Assembly: GCA_963724015.1 (NCBI GenBank) | Contig: CAVRTM010000017.1 | Span: 23,571-87,570, forward strand | Direction: 5' to 3' | Length of the DNA stretch: 64,000 bases | Origin: CAVRTM01 sp963724015 | GTDB lineage: Bacteria; Actinomycetota; Actinomycetes; Actinomycetales; Dermatophilaceae | Part shown: in pieces, positions 1 to 7,563 of the stretch | Layout: every line of letters begins with the position of its first letter | How positions within the stretch are numbered: the stretch's first letter is position 1 | Program-made: the position numbers and the translations under genes | The notes under the pieces: model-generated | The model's input: the letters and a program-made list of their open reading frames with translations, nothing else | Database searches by the model: none | What the model was told of the DNA's origin: nothing

Positions 1-270
1 CCGGTCACGTCGCCTCGCTCAGCAAGGCACTCGGGCTGGCTGCATAGTCACACCGCCCGGCCTGTGCGCGGGCTCACGCACGCGGCGTCGCCGAACGCCC
101 CATCTCTGCTCTGCGGCCTGGCGCAGCCACATGCCACGCCCGCGCGGCGGGACTGGCCAGTCCAGCCCCGCAGCTACACGCCGCGCCCGCGCGGCCGGAC
201 TGGTCGGTCCAGCCGCGCCCTCGGCCCCTGATGCCGGCGTGGCCGGGGGTACGGGCCTGCTGCCGCCCCG

Positions 271-276
271 TACGAT
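271..276 (+). promoter_or_regulatory. Putative -10 box for tRNA-Leu
   Basis: TACGAT lies 9 nt before the first base of the tRNA, a spacing that fits a -10 element starting a short 5' leader. I see no convincing -35 element upstream. This is an inference from position and a TANNNT-like match. Confidence 0.35.
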
Positions 277-285
277 CGGGGCTGC

Positions 286-367
286 GCGGAAGTGGTGAAA
301 CTGGCAGACACGCAGGATTTAGGTTCCTGTGCCTTCGGGCGTGAGGGTTCAAGTCCCTTCTTCCGCA
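286..367 (+). tRNA. tRNA-Leu, anticodon TAG
   Basis: The 82-nt sequence folds as a class II tRNA. The 7-bp acceptor stem GCGGAAG pairs with CTTCCGC, followed by discriminator A at 367. The anticodon stem CAGGA/TCCTG encloses the loop TTTAGGT, giving anticodon TAG, which reads CTA and wobble CTN leucine codons. The variable arm is long (GTGCCTTCGGGCGT), as expected for leucine, and the T arm has GGTTCAAGTCC. The CCA end is not encoded. Confidence 0.95.
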
Positions 368-372
368 CTCAT

Positions 373-392
373 TCCCGGGACATTGCCCGGGA
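373..392 (+). terminator. Possible hairpin after tRNA-Leu
   Basis: Perfect 7-bp arms TCCCGGG and CCCGGGA enclose a 6-nt loop only 5 nt after the tRNA. There is no T-run, so it could be a tRNA 3' trailer structure rather than a true terminator. Confidence 0.35.
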
Positions 393-695
393 CCGGCGGG
401 CGTGCGCCCGGCAGCTCGGTTGAGAGCGCCGTCGCGGCGGGACGCGCGGGACTGCCTGAGACTGAATCTCCTTGTGGTGCCTGGTCGTCGCACCTCCGAG
501 ACCCTCTGCGGCGTCCGCCGGGTCGGGTGACCCGCACGGCGCCGGAGAGACTTCTCGACCGCCGCGCTCGGCGGCGATGGCGCTCCATGGTGGCGGCCCT
601 CCCCTGTCGCTGCTTGTCCTCTGGATGACGGCACCGGCCGAAGGGCGTTCGCGCCTGTCGGACGGGAATGGCGCCGCCTGGACCGCCGGGCTCAT
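393..695. other. Stretch with no recognisable gene
   Basis: About 300 bp between the tRNA and the lipase-like gene. Several frames stay open here because of high GC, but none shows a ribosome binding site, a known motif or believable amino acid composition. I see nothing in it beyond a short GC-rich inverted repeat near 395-413. Confidence 0.4.
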
Positions 696-1454
696 TCACG
701 CAACCACGGGACGGTCGCGCGTCTCCGAAGCCATCAGCTGACCCACCAGGTGCTCGACCAGGAACGGCGAGGAGGCGATCCCCTGGTGCCCCCGGCGGCC
801 GACGACCACGTTGAGCGCACCGCCTGCGGCGATGCGTGCGGAGGAGCTTGGCACAAAGACGTCCAGCTCGGAGTAGTAGTTGACCCACCACGTGTGGTCC
901 GGCAGGCACTGCTCGTCCAGGGCCGTGAGCCACGCTGAGCCGGGACGCATGGCCCGCGCGCAGCCGCCACCCGTGAGTCGCGCAGCGTGCGAACCGCGGT
1001 GAGGTGTGGCGATCGTCACGAGCGTGTCCACGCGGACCGCCGGCTGCTCGCTCTGAGCCACCCGCCGAGCCACCAGACCACCCAGGCTGTGCCCGATCAG
1101 GTGAATGCTGGACGATGCAGCGGTGCCGCCGACCGCCTCGCACAGGGCGGCGACCCCGGCACACACGGTGGCCGGATCTGTCATCGCGGCGTTGTACCCG
1201 GCCATCACCACGTGAGAGAACCCCTCGGCGTACAGCAGCTGCCGCAGGCGGGTCCACACCGCAACGGTCGCGCCGAACCCATGCACCAGCACCACCGGAG
1301 CCCGTCGGGCATCTTTCCCCGGAGAGGGCGCGCCAACCGCTGTGGCGACGCCCTGCACGCCCGCGCGGCCGCGCCACGCCGACGACGTCGGCACGGGGAG
1401 CCTCAGCTCCTTCACCGCCAGAGGTACGGCGTGCAGCAGTGAACGTGGACGCAT
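696..1454 (-). CDS. Alpha/beta hydrolase (lipase/esterase-like)
   Basis: This 252-residue protein looks like a serine lipase or esterase of the alpha/beta hydrolase fold. The oxyanion-hole motif HGFG is at residues 59-62. The nucleophile elbow GHSLG is at 121-125 with Ser123 as nucleophile. Asp198 (SELDVF) and His223 (RGHQG) sit where the other triad members are expected. IATPHRGS at 148-155 is typical of PGAP1-like/class 2 triacylglycerol lipases. The ATG at 1454 is preceded by GGAGGAG, a strong ribosome binding site. I see no clear signal peptide, so it is probably cytoplasmic or peripheral. It is a single gene with no operon partner. The substrate cannot be read from sequence. Confidence 0.85.
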   Translation of the reverse strand: MRPRSLLHAVPLAVKELRLPVPTSSAWRGRAGVQGVATAVGAPSPGKDARRAPVVLVHGFGATVAVWTRLRQLLYAEGFSHVVMAGYNAAMTDPATVCAGVAALCEAVGGTAASSSIHLIGHSLGGLVARRVAQSEQPAVRVDTLVTIATPHRGSHAARLTGGGCARAMRPGSAWLTALDEQCLPDHTWWVNYYSELDVFVPSSSARIAAGGALNVVVGRRGHQGIASSPFLVEHLVGQLMASETRDRPVVA

Positions 1455-1688
1455 CGTCTCTCCTCCTCCACGGCGAGCGGCTCAGTCGCGCACCGCCGCG
1501 GTTGCGGCAGTCGGCTGTCTTCCTTCGACGGTGACGGGCCGGCGGTGGCGCAGGTAGGCCCCCCGAGGTGCGGACTCCGCACCCCAGGTGGCGCCGATGC
1601 CAGCCCTGGGGTGCCTGCCGTTACCTGCCCCACGTCGGCAGAGTCGTGTCAAGGAACACCTCGATACGACCCCCCACCGGAGGACGCC

Positions 1689-1892
1689 ATGCGCACGTCG
1701 ACCACCCACCGCTCCAGCGCGGGACGCCGGAACTCCGACCCCGCCCACCACCACCCGAACGTCCACGCCCACGGCGGCGGTTGGGTGTGGTCCTGCTCGT
1801 GCGGGAGCCGCACCTGCCGGACGAGCGCACCGCCGTCGTGGCGGGCGGCCGTGGTGGAAGCACTGCGCCACTCCACGCAGCTCGCCGCTTGA
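1689..1892 (+). CDS. Small Cys-motif protein, unknown function
   Basis: A 67-residue protein starting at an ATG preceded by a good ribosome binding site (CCGGAGGACGCC). The middle contains HGGGWVWSCSCGS, a Trp-Cys-x-Cys-Gly arrangement that recurs in short actinobacterial proteins and may bind a metal. It ends with a helix-like AVVEALRHSTQ. I do not recognise a named family. The start signal and motif make it more likely real than the other open frames around it. The flanks (1455-1688 and 1893-2149) show no gene. Confidence 0.5.
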   Translation: MRTSTTHRSSAGRRNSDPAHHHPNVHAHGGGWVWSCSCGSRTCRTSAPPSWRAAVVEALRHSTQLAA

Positions 1893-2149
1893 GGCCGAGC
1901 GACCGACGACTCCGACGGCCTGCACTTCCACCGCCGGCTGCGACCGTCCGGAGCGCACGCCCTGCGGATGCGTGGTCCGTACCTGGGCCGGGCACCACCT
2001 CGGGCATGTCAGCACGTCCCCTGAGCGGTCCGACCGCCGCGGCACGCCGTCCCCACCGCAGCGGCGCCCTGTCCCCGACTCGACCCCTGTTACTTTGCCC
2101 GGACAATGGACGCATGCCGTCGACCCGCACCGATCCCGGAGGGGACCTC

Positions 2150-2590
2150 ATGGTCCGGCCCGGGCCCGGCCTCCCCCAGGGGCTTGTGCTGCCGGCCGCC
2201 GACCTGGTCGAACGCTTCTCCCGGTCCTCGGGCCCTGGAGGTCAGGGGGTCAACACGACCGACAGCCGCGCAGAGCTGCGCTTCGACGTCCGCAGGTCGG
2301 CCGGGCTACGAACGCTGAGCGAGGCTCAGCACGATCGGGCACTGTCGGGGTTGGCGGGCCGGATGGTCGGCGACGAGGTGATCATCGTGGCGTCCGAGCA
2401 CCGCTCGCAGCGACAGAACCGGGTCGCGGCCCGGGAACGGCTGGCCGCCCTGTTGCGCGAGGCGTTGGCGCCACCACCCCCGGCACGACGCAGGACCAAG
2501 CCTTCTCGGGGCGCCCAGCAACGTCGGCTGACCGCCAAGAAGCAGCGCGGTGTCACCAAGGCGGGGCGCGGCCGAGTCACTGACCACTGA
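2150..2590 (+). CDS. arfB: Peptidyl-tRNA hydrolase ArfB (ribosome rescue)
   Basis: A 146-residue codon-independent release factor homolog. It hydrolyses peptidyl-tRNA on ribosomes stalled at the 3' end of mRNAs. The catalytic GGQ is at residues 30-32 in the context SSGPGGQGVN, close to the N-terminus as in ArfB/YaeJ and unlike RF1/RF2, which carry a long N-terminal codon-recognition part. The C-terminal tail is strongly basic (KKQRG, KAGRGR), matching the ArfB tail that sits in the empty mRNA channel. I chose the ATG at 2150 because GGAGGGG precedes it. An in-frame ATG at 2114 would add 12 residues. Together with the tmRNA and SmpB in this window, the organism has two rescue routes. Confidence 0.9.
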   Translation: MVRPGPGLPQGLVLPAADLVERFSRSSGPGGQGVNTTDSRAELRFDVRRSAGLRTLSEAQHDRALSGLAGRMVGDEVIIVASEHRSQRQNRVAARERLAALLREALAPPPPARRRTKPSRGAQQRRLTAKKQRGVTKAGRGRVTDH

Positions 2591-2694
2591 CCGAGAGCTA
2601 GGCGAACTGCCCGCCATTCGTCAGGGAGCACCGAGGCGACGCGACGGGTGGCCATACATACGGGAGCGGGTAGAAGAAGCGCTACGTGCAGGTT

Positions 2695-2795
2695 GCCTTT
2701 CGGACACGAGCGGTGAGCCGAAGCGCCACGAGCGGATGGCCTTGCACCCACGAGGGGGTGGCCTTTCCGACGCGAGCAGGGAGCCGAAGCGCCAC
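2695..2795. repeat. Two 35-bp imperfect direct repeats
   Basis: Units at 2695-2729 and 2761-2795 match at about 31 of 35 positions; both begin GCCTTTC and end GAGCCGAAGCGCCAC. A small hairpin (CACCC/GGGTG) lies between them, and a weaker partial match follows near 2832. They lie in the roughly 400-bp gap between arfB and the HNH gene, which otherwise shows no gene. Confidence 0.6.
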
Positions 2796-2995
2796 CACTG
2801 TGCCGCCGACGGACTGAGCAACCGGGACGACGCGAGCGGCTCGCCGTCGCCCTCGCGACCCCTCTCGGTGCCCCCGCTCGCGACGGCTGGAGCGCCGTCG
2901 CCGTCGACAAACAGCGTGCGGCTGTCGCGTGGTGCCGATCCCGAACCCTGCTCGTCGCCGTCAGTCACCATCGAGAAGCGCCCCTGCCGTGCGGT

Positions 2996-4408
2996 TCAGG
3001 CGGCGGTGTGGCGGTGGTCGGTGGGGTGGGTGAGGTATTGCTGGCCGATGCCGTTGGTCCAGGTGGCGGTGCCGGTGGGGGTCATGGTCAGGGTCCAGCC
3101 GCCGTGGTGTTTGAGGCGGTGGTGGCGTTGGCAGAGGGTGATCAGGTTGGTGGGGTGGGTGGGTCCGCCGCGGGTGTGGGGGGTGATGTGGTCGAGGTGG
3201 CTGCGGGTGGCGGGGGTGGCGCAGCCGGGGAAGCGGCAGGTGCCGTCGCGGGTGCGGACGAAGGTGGCGGTGGCGGTGTGGGGGCGGTAGGTGCGGGTGG
3301 CCAGGTCGGTCAGGGTGCCGGTGGCCGGGTCGTGCAGGGCGGGTCGGATCCGGGTGTCGGGGTCGGTCAGCAGGACGGCGAGGTCGGTGCTGGGGATCAG
3401 GCCGGCGCGGGGGACCTCGATCCCGATCCGGGGCAGCCGCACCAGCAGCCCCCCGTCCGGGTCGTTCCTGCTGTTCTGGGTTGTTGTGGTTCCGCCGCAG
3501 GAGCAGCGCGGCCCTGACCGGTCCGGGTGGGTGCCGGGGGTCGTGGCGGGGCGAGTCGGGTGGGGGTCGAGGGTGGCGGGCAGGGTCAGGGTCAGCGTGG
3601 TGGTGATGGTGGCCTGACCCAGGATGAGGTCGATCATGGCGTCGGCGCGGGCCTGGTCCAGGCTGCGGTGCTCACCGTCGGCGACGTAGCCGTGGGCCAG
3701 CTCATCGACCGCGGCCCAGGCCGCGGCGGCGGCGGCCGCGGGTTGGGCGCTGACCCACTCACTCATTCCGGGGTCGGGCCCGGGGCGGACCAGGACGTAC
3801 CGGTCGGCCCTCGCCCGCTCGGCGCGGCGGGCCACCTCCTCGGGGTCGGCGGCGGCCACCGCGCGGCGGGTCGCGGCCCGGACCCGGGCGGTCGGCAGCC
3901 CCAGCACGGCCGGGAACAGGGCGGCCTCGACGAGGGTGCAGATCTCCGGGCGCAGCCGGGGGACCTCCTGGGCGATGGCGGTGGCCCGGTAGGGCTCCAG
4001 GTCCCCGGCCCGCATCGCGGCCAGGGTGCCCGGCAGCAGCGCGCACACGGTGCGGGCGGTGTCATAGGTCCGCTGCGCGGTCCGCGGCGCGACGTGCAGA
4101 ACCGGGGCCAGGTCGGCGTCCATGAACTCGTGCTCGTCCGCAGGCCCCGGATACCCCCGGCCGGGGTTGACCGCCTGCCATCGGGCGCGGTCGGCGGCGA
4201 TCTCCTCACCGGCCCGCCGGGACCAGGCCTCGATCCCCAGCAGCTGGACCGCGCTGACCGCGTTGATCACCCGCTGGGCCGCAGCCACGACCGCCTGGGC
4301 GGCCTCCACGTCCGAGCCCAGCAGATCCGCGGAGCTGAGCCCCAACAGCGTGGCGGCGAGCGCGGCGACGTCCGCGCCTGCCACCTCACCCACCGGCACC
4401 TCGAACAT
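2996..4408 (-). CDS. 13E12/DUF222 HNH endonuclease, copy 1
   Basis: A 470-residue protein of the 13E12 repeat family. An N-terminal DUF222 helical region is followed by a variable Thr/Pro/Arg-rich linker with CSCGG and then a C-terminal HNH nuclease. The nuclease shows CRFPGC, the SHLDHITPHTRGGPT segment and LCQRHHRLKHH, which supply the His/Asn metal site and the zinc-knuckle Cys residues. The ATG at 4408 lies inside a consensus SOS palindrome, so expression is probably LexA-controlled. The ATG is the natural start, because homology with the inverted copy at 62.5 kb extends through it. The frame is intact. Family members are multicopy in mycobacteria and related genera; their cellular role is not settled, and mobility or DNA damage response is inferred. 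Confidence 0.9.
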   Translation of the reverse strand: MFEVPVGEVAGADVAALAATLLGLSSADLLGSDVEAAQAVVAAAQRVINAVSAVQLLGIEAWSRRAGEEIAADRARWQAVNPGRGYPGPADEHEFMDADLAPVLHVAPRTAQRTYDTARTVCALLPGTLAAMRAGDLEPYRATAIAQEVPRLRPEICTLVEAALFPAVLGLPTARVRAATRRAVAAADPEEVARRAERARADRYVLVRPGPDPGMSEWVSAQPAAAAAAAWAAVDELAHGYVADGEHRSLDQARADAMIDLILGQATITTTLTLTLPATLDPHPTRPATTPGTHPDRSGPRCSCGGTTTTQNSRNDPDGGLLVRLPRIGIEVPRAGLIPSTDLAVLLTDPDTRIRPALHDPATGTLTDLATRTYRPHTATATFVRTRDGTCRFPGCATPATRSHLDHITPHTRGGPTHPTNLITLCQRHHRLKHHGGWTLTMTPTGTATWTNGIGQQYLTHPTDHRHTAA

Positions 4409-4416
4409 GTGTTCGA
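4401..4416 (-). promoter_or_regulatory. LexA/SOS box overlapping the HNH start codon
   Basis: On the minus strand the sequence is TCGAACACATGTTCGA, an exact match to the actinobacterial SOS consensus TCGAAC-N4-GTTCGA. The ATG start codon of the gene is inside the box. LexA bound here would cover the translation start and block transcription entry into the gene. Confidence 0.8.
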
Positions 4417-4584
4417 TTCTACCGGGTGGAAGCACCGGAAGGAAGAGACATCCACAGGCGACGTGCACCCGTCAGACGCAGCTGGCCTCGGCCGGAGCCG
4501 CTCCCGAAAGGACGGCTCAGGACAACTCAGGACGGCAACCAGCGCGCCAGCGCAGCACCCGGCACGCGCCGGCAGCCGGCAGCC

Positions 4585-4610
4585 AGTCGGCAGTCGGCAG
4601 TCGGCAGTCG
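4585..4610. repeat. 7-bp tandem repeat
   Basis: Three full AGTCGGC units plus a partial fourth lie just after the stop of the molybdenum oxidoreductase. A related AGTCGGC follows at 4613. It is a short microsatellite-like tract with no visible coding role. Confidence 0.7.
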
Positions 4611-4619
4611 AAAGTCGGC

Positions 4620-6149
4620 TCACCCCGCAGTGACCGTCACGCTGTGCCAGCCGCTGGCGCCGTCAGGTGCCGGCGAGGCCACCCGGCTGGTCTGCACCGC
4701 GCCGGTGCCGTCGACGGCCCGCACCGTCAGGGTGTGGTTGCCCTTGGCTGCGTCCCACTCGAACACCCACTGCCGCCAGGCGTCGACGGTCGGCTCCGCG
4801 GCGAGTCGCGCCGGCTGCCACGGCCCGTCGTCCACCTGCACCTCCACCGCCCGGATGCCGCGGTGTTGCGCCCAGGCCACCCCGGCGACCGCGACGGTGC
4901 CTGCCTTCACCCGCTCACCGCTGGCCGGCACGTCGATCCGGGAGGCTGTCTTGATCGGCCCCCGCTCGGACCAGCCGCGCGGCGTCCAGTACGCCACGTC
5001 GGCCGCGAAGGTGGTGACCTTCAGGTCCACGACCCACTTGGTCGCCGACACGTAGCCATACAGCCCCGGCACGACCATCCGGACGGGGAACCCGTGCTCG
5101 ACGGGCAGCGGCTCACCGTTCATGGCCACCGCCAGCAGCGCGTTCCGGTTGTCCGTCAGCGCCTGCAGCGGTGTCCCAGCAGTGAACCCGTCGACGCTCG
5201 TCGAGAGGACCATGTCGGCACCGCTCTGCGGGCCGGCCATCGCGAGCAGCTCTCGGATCGGCCACCCCGTCCACACCGCGTTGCCGGCGAGGTCACCACC
5301 GACCTCGTTGGAGACGCACGTCAGCGTCACCAGCGCCTCCTGCATCGGCTTGGACAGCAACGTCTTCCAGTCGATCTCGACCTCCCGGTCGACGAGGCCG
5401 TGCACCCGCAGCCTCCACCCGCGCGTCTCCACCTGGGGGACCACCAGGGCCGTGTCGATCCGGTAGAACTGCGCGTTCGGCACCACGTACGGCGTGATGC
5501 CCCGGATCTGGAGCTGCGCCGCGGTCGGGACCGACACGGGAGTCGGCACCGCCGGCACCGTCACGTCGGCGCGCGCCTGCGCCACCGCGTTGGCCCTTCC
5601 GCCGAGGAGCTGCCCTACGGCGGCCGAGGCGGCAGCGGCCACGGCGACACCTGCGCCGCCGAGCAGCAGTCGTCGCCGGTCGAACCCGCCCTCCCCCTGG
5701 TCCGCGCGGGACCGCAGCCTCAGCAACGCGCTCAGCGCCCACAGGCCCGCGACCGTGCCCACGAGCGTCGGCACGATGTCGAACGGGCGGCTGCCCGGCC
5801 GGCTCACGACCGCGGCAGCACCGAGGGCGCCGACCACCGCGAACGCCACGAACCCCGCCGTACGACGACGCGCGGCCAGGACGCCGACCCCTGCGCACAG
5901 CAGAGCCAGGACGAACGCCATCCCGACGAACAACGCACGCTTGTCGTTGGTGCCGAACGTGCTGACCGCGAGGTTCTTCAGCCACAACGGCGTCCGGTCC
6001 ACGAAGGCCCCACCGACGGCGAGCACCGGCGACGGCTGACCACCGGTCAGGCTGGCCCTGGCCAGCAACCCCGACAGCAGCGTGGCCACGCCGAGGGTCA
6101 GGGCACCGGCGAGCACGCCGCTCAGGCCCGCACGCGCGAGAGGTCTCAC
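4620..6149 (-). CDS. Membrane molybdopterin oxidoreductase, sulfite oxidase family
   Basis: A 509-residue enzyme with a membrane-embedded N-terminal half and an extracytoplasmic molybdenum domain. Hydrophobic helices lie at about residues 8-30, 73-92, 98-115 and 125-143. The sequence FDRRRLLLGG and another hydrophobic stretch follow at 157-180. From about 220 onward it shows the sulfite oxidase fold; Cys278 in TLTCVSNE is the expected molybdopterin-ligating cysteine, and WTGWPIRELL follows. The last 100 residues look like the Ig-like Mo-co dimerisation domain (VEVQVDDGPW). It probably oxidises or reduces a small oxyanion or sulfoxide with electrons passed through the membrane; the substrate is unknown. 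The frame is intact. The next upstream gene, rdgB, has its stop at 6196, so co-transcription is possible. Confidence 0.88.
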   Translation of the reverse strand: MRPLARAGLSGVLAGALTLGVATLLSGLLARASLTGGQPSPVLAVGGAFVDRTPLWLKNLAVSTFGTNDKRALFVGMAFVLALLCAGVGVLAARRRTAGFVAFAVVGALGAAAVVSRPGSRPFDIVPTLVGTVAGLWALSALLRLRSRADQGEGGFDRRRLLLGGAGVAVAAAASAAVGQLLGGRANAVAQARADVTVPAVPTPVSVPTAAQLQIRGITPYVVPNAQFYRIDTALVVPQVETRGWRLRVHGLVDREVEIDWKTLLSKPMQEALVTLTCVSNEVGGDLAGNAVWTGWPIRELLAMAGPQSGADMVLSTSVDGFTAGTPLQALTDNRNALLAVAMNGEPLPVEHGFPVRMVVPGLYGYVSATKWVVDLKVTTFAADVAYWTPRGWSERGPIKTASRIDVPASGERVKAGTVAVAGVAWAQHRGIRAVEVQVDDGPWQPARLAAEPTVDAWRQWVFEWDAAKGNHTLTVRAVDGTGAVQTSRVASPAPDGASGWHSVTVTAG

Positions 6150-6195
6150 GGGGTCAGCCTGTCACGGCTGCCTGTGCGCGCCGACCTGGCGGCGG

Positions 6196-6819
6196 TCAGG
6201 TGCCCCTGATCGCCGCGAACGCCTCGCGGAGGTCGGGCCCGAGCGCCCGGAACGCGAGCCCGCGGTGGGAGATCGCGTTCTTCTCCGCGGGCGTGAGCTC
6301 CGCCGCCGTGCGTGCGTCGCCGTCCACCTCGAGCACCGGGTCGTAGCCGAAGCCGTGCGGCCCGCGTGGCGCCCGGGCGACCCGCCCCGGCATCCGGCCC
6401 TCCCGGGCCCAGGTCCGGCCGTCGGGCAGGGCCAGCACGGCGGCGCAGACGAACGCCGCCGCGCGGTGCTCGTCGGGCACGTCGGCGATCTGCGCCAGCA
6501 GCAGCTCCAGGTTGGCGACGTCGTCGCCGTGCCGGCCGGACCAGCGCGCACTGAACACGCCGGGCGCACCGCCGAGCACGTCGACCGCCAGCCCGGAGTC
6601 GTCGGCCACCGCGGGGAGGCCGGTCGCCTCAGCCGCGGCGACCGCCTTGAGGGTGGCGTTCTCGACGAAGGTCACGCCGGACTCGACCACGTCTGCCACG
6701 TCGGGGAACTGGTCCATGCCGACCACCTCGAGCCCGAGGTCGTCGACCACGTCGGCGAGGATCTCCCGCAGCTCGCGGACCTTGTGCGTGTTGCGGGTGG
6801 CCAGGACGACGCGGCTCAC
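6196..6819 (-). CDS. rdgB: XTP/dITP diphosphatase RdgB
   Basis: A 207-residue house-cleaning enzyme of the HAM1/RdgB family that hydrolyses dITP, XTP and ITP to monophosphates and so keeps deaminated purines out of DNA and RNA. The signature VLATRNTHKVRELREIL is at the N-terminus, and ADDSGLAVDVLGG and GRHG are further inside; the C-terminal half has GFGYDPVLEV and SHRGLAF. It starts with GTG at 6819, whose last two bases overlap the stop of rph (GTGA arrangement), so the two are translationally coupled. It ends an operon running murI-MBL-rph-rdgB. Confidence 0.95.
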   Translation of the reverse strand: MSRVVLATRNTHKVRELREILADVVDDLGLEVVGMDQFPDVADVVESGVTFVENATLKAVAAAEATGLPAVADDSGLAVDVLGGAPGVFSARWSGRHGDDVANLELLLAQIADVPDEHRAAAFVCAAVLALPDGRTWAREGRMPGRVARAPRGPHGFGYDPVLEVDGDARTAAELTPAEKNAISHRGLAFRALGPDLREAFAAIRGT

Positions 6820-7553
6820 TGCGGCACCGCCACGGCCAGCGCCTCCAGCTGCCGCCGGGTCAGCTCGGCGCAGCCGGTGGTGGCCAGGTCGAGCAGCGCA
6901 CCGAGCGCCTCACGGCCGAACGGCTCGGCCTCGGCGGTGCCCTGCACCTCCACGAACGCGCCGGTGCCGGTCATCACGACGTTCATGTCGGTGTCGGCGG
7001 TGGAGTCCTCGGGGTAGTCCAGGTCGAGCACCGGCACGCCGCCCACCACCCCGACGCTGACCGCCGCGATGGACCCCTTCAGCGGCTGCGCGGACGCCTT
7101 GATCGCGCGCTGGCGTCGCCCGGTCTCGATCGCGTCGGCGAGCGCGACGTACGCCCCGGTGATGGCGGCCGTGCGCGTGCCGCCGTCCGCCTGGAGCACG
7201 TCACAGTCGAGGACGATCGTGTTCTCCCCCAACGCCTTCGTGTCGACCACGGAGCGGAGGCTGCGACCGATGAGCCGGGAGATCTCGTGCGTGCGCCCGC
7301 CGATGCGCCCCTTGACCGACTCGCGGTCGGAGCGGGTGTTCGTCGCGCGCGGCAGCATGGCGTACTCCGCGGTCACCCAGCCCTCGCCGCTGCCCTTGCG
7401 CCAGCGCGGCACCCCCTCGGTGAACGACGCCGCGCACAGCACCCGGGTCCGGCCGAACTCGACCAGGACGCTGCCCTCGGCGTGGTCCAGCCAGTTGCGG
7501 GTGATCCGGATGTCGCGGAGCTGGTCGTGGGCACGGCCGTCGTGTCGGGTCAT
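6816..7553 (-). CDS. rph: Ribonuclease PH
   Basis: A 245-residue phosphorolytic 3'-5' exoribonuclease that trims tRNA 3' ends. The family signature GWVTAEYAMLPRATNTR is present, as are SRLIGRSLRSVVD, VLDCDVLQADGGTRTAAI and the phosphate-binding region. I start it at the ATG of MTRHDGRAHDQLR; an earlier in-frame ATG would add 8 atypical residues. It overlaps rdgB by 4 bp and follows the MBL gene by 10 bp, so all are probably one transcript. Confidence 0.95.
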   Translation of the reverse strand: MTRHDGRAHDQLRDIRITRNWLDHAEGSVLVEFGRTRVLCAASFTEGVPRWRKGSGEGWVTAEYAMLPRATNTRSDRESVKGRIGGRTHEISRLIGRSLRSVVDTKALGENTIVLDCDVLQADGGTRTAAITGAYVALADAIETGRRQRAIKASAQPLKGSIAAVSVGVVGGVPVLDLDYPEDSTADTDMNVVMTGTGAFVEVQGTAEAEPFGREALGALLDLATTGCAELTRRQLEALAVAVPQ

Positions 7554-7563
7554 GCGCCCAAGG

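Noticed and set aside
393..695. Coding gene between the tRNA and the lipase-like gene
   Set aside because: Frames are open by GC content only. No ribosome binding site, domain or plausible composition was found.
2996..4408. Prophage or insertion sequence around the HNH gene
   Set aside because: No terminal inverted repeats, transposase, integrase or phage structural gene is visible. Only the 13E12-type gene itself is duplicated.
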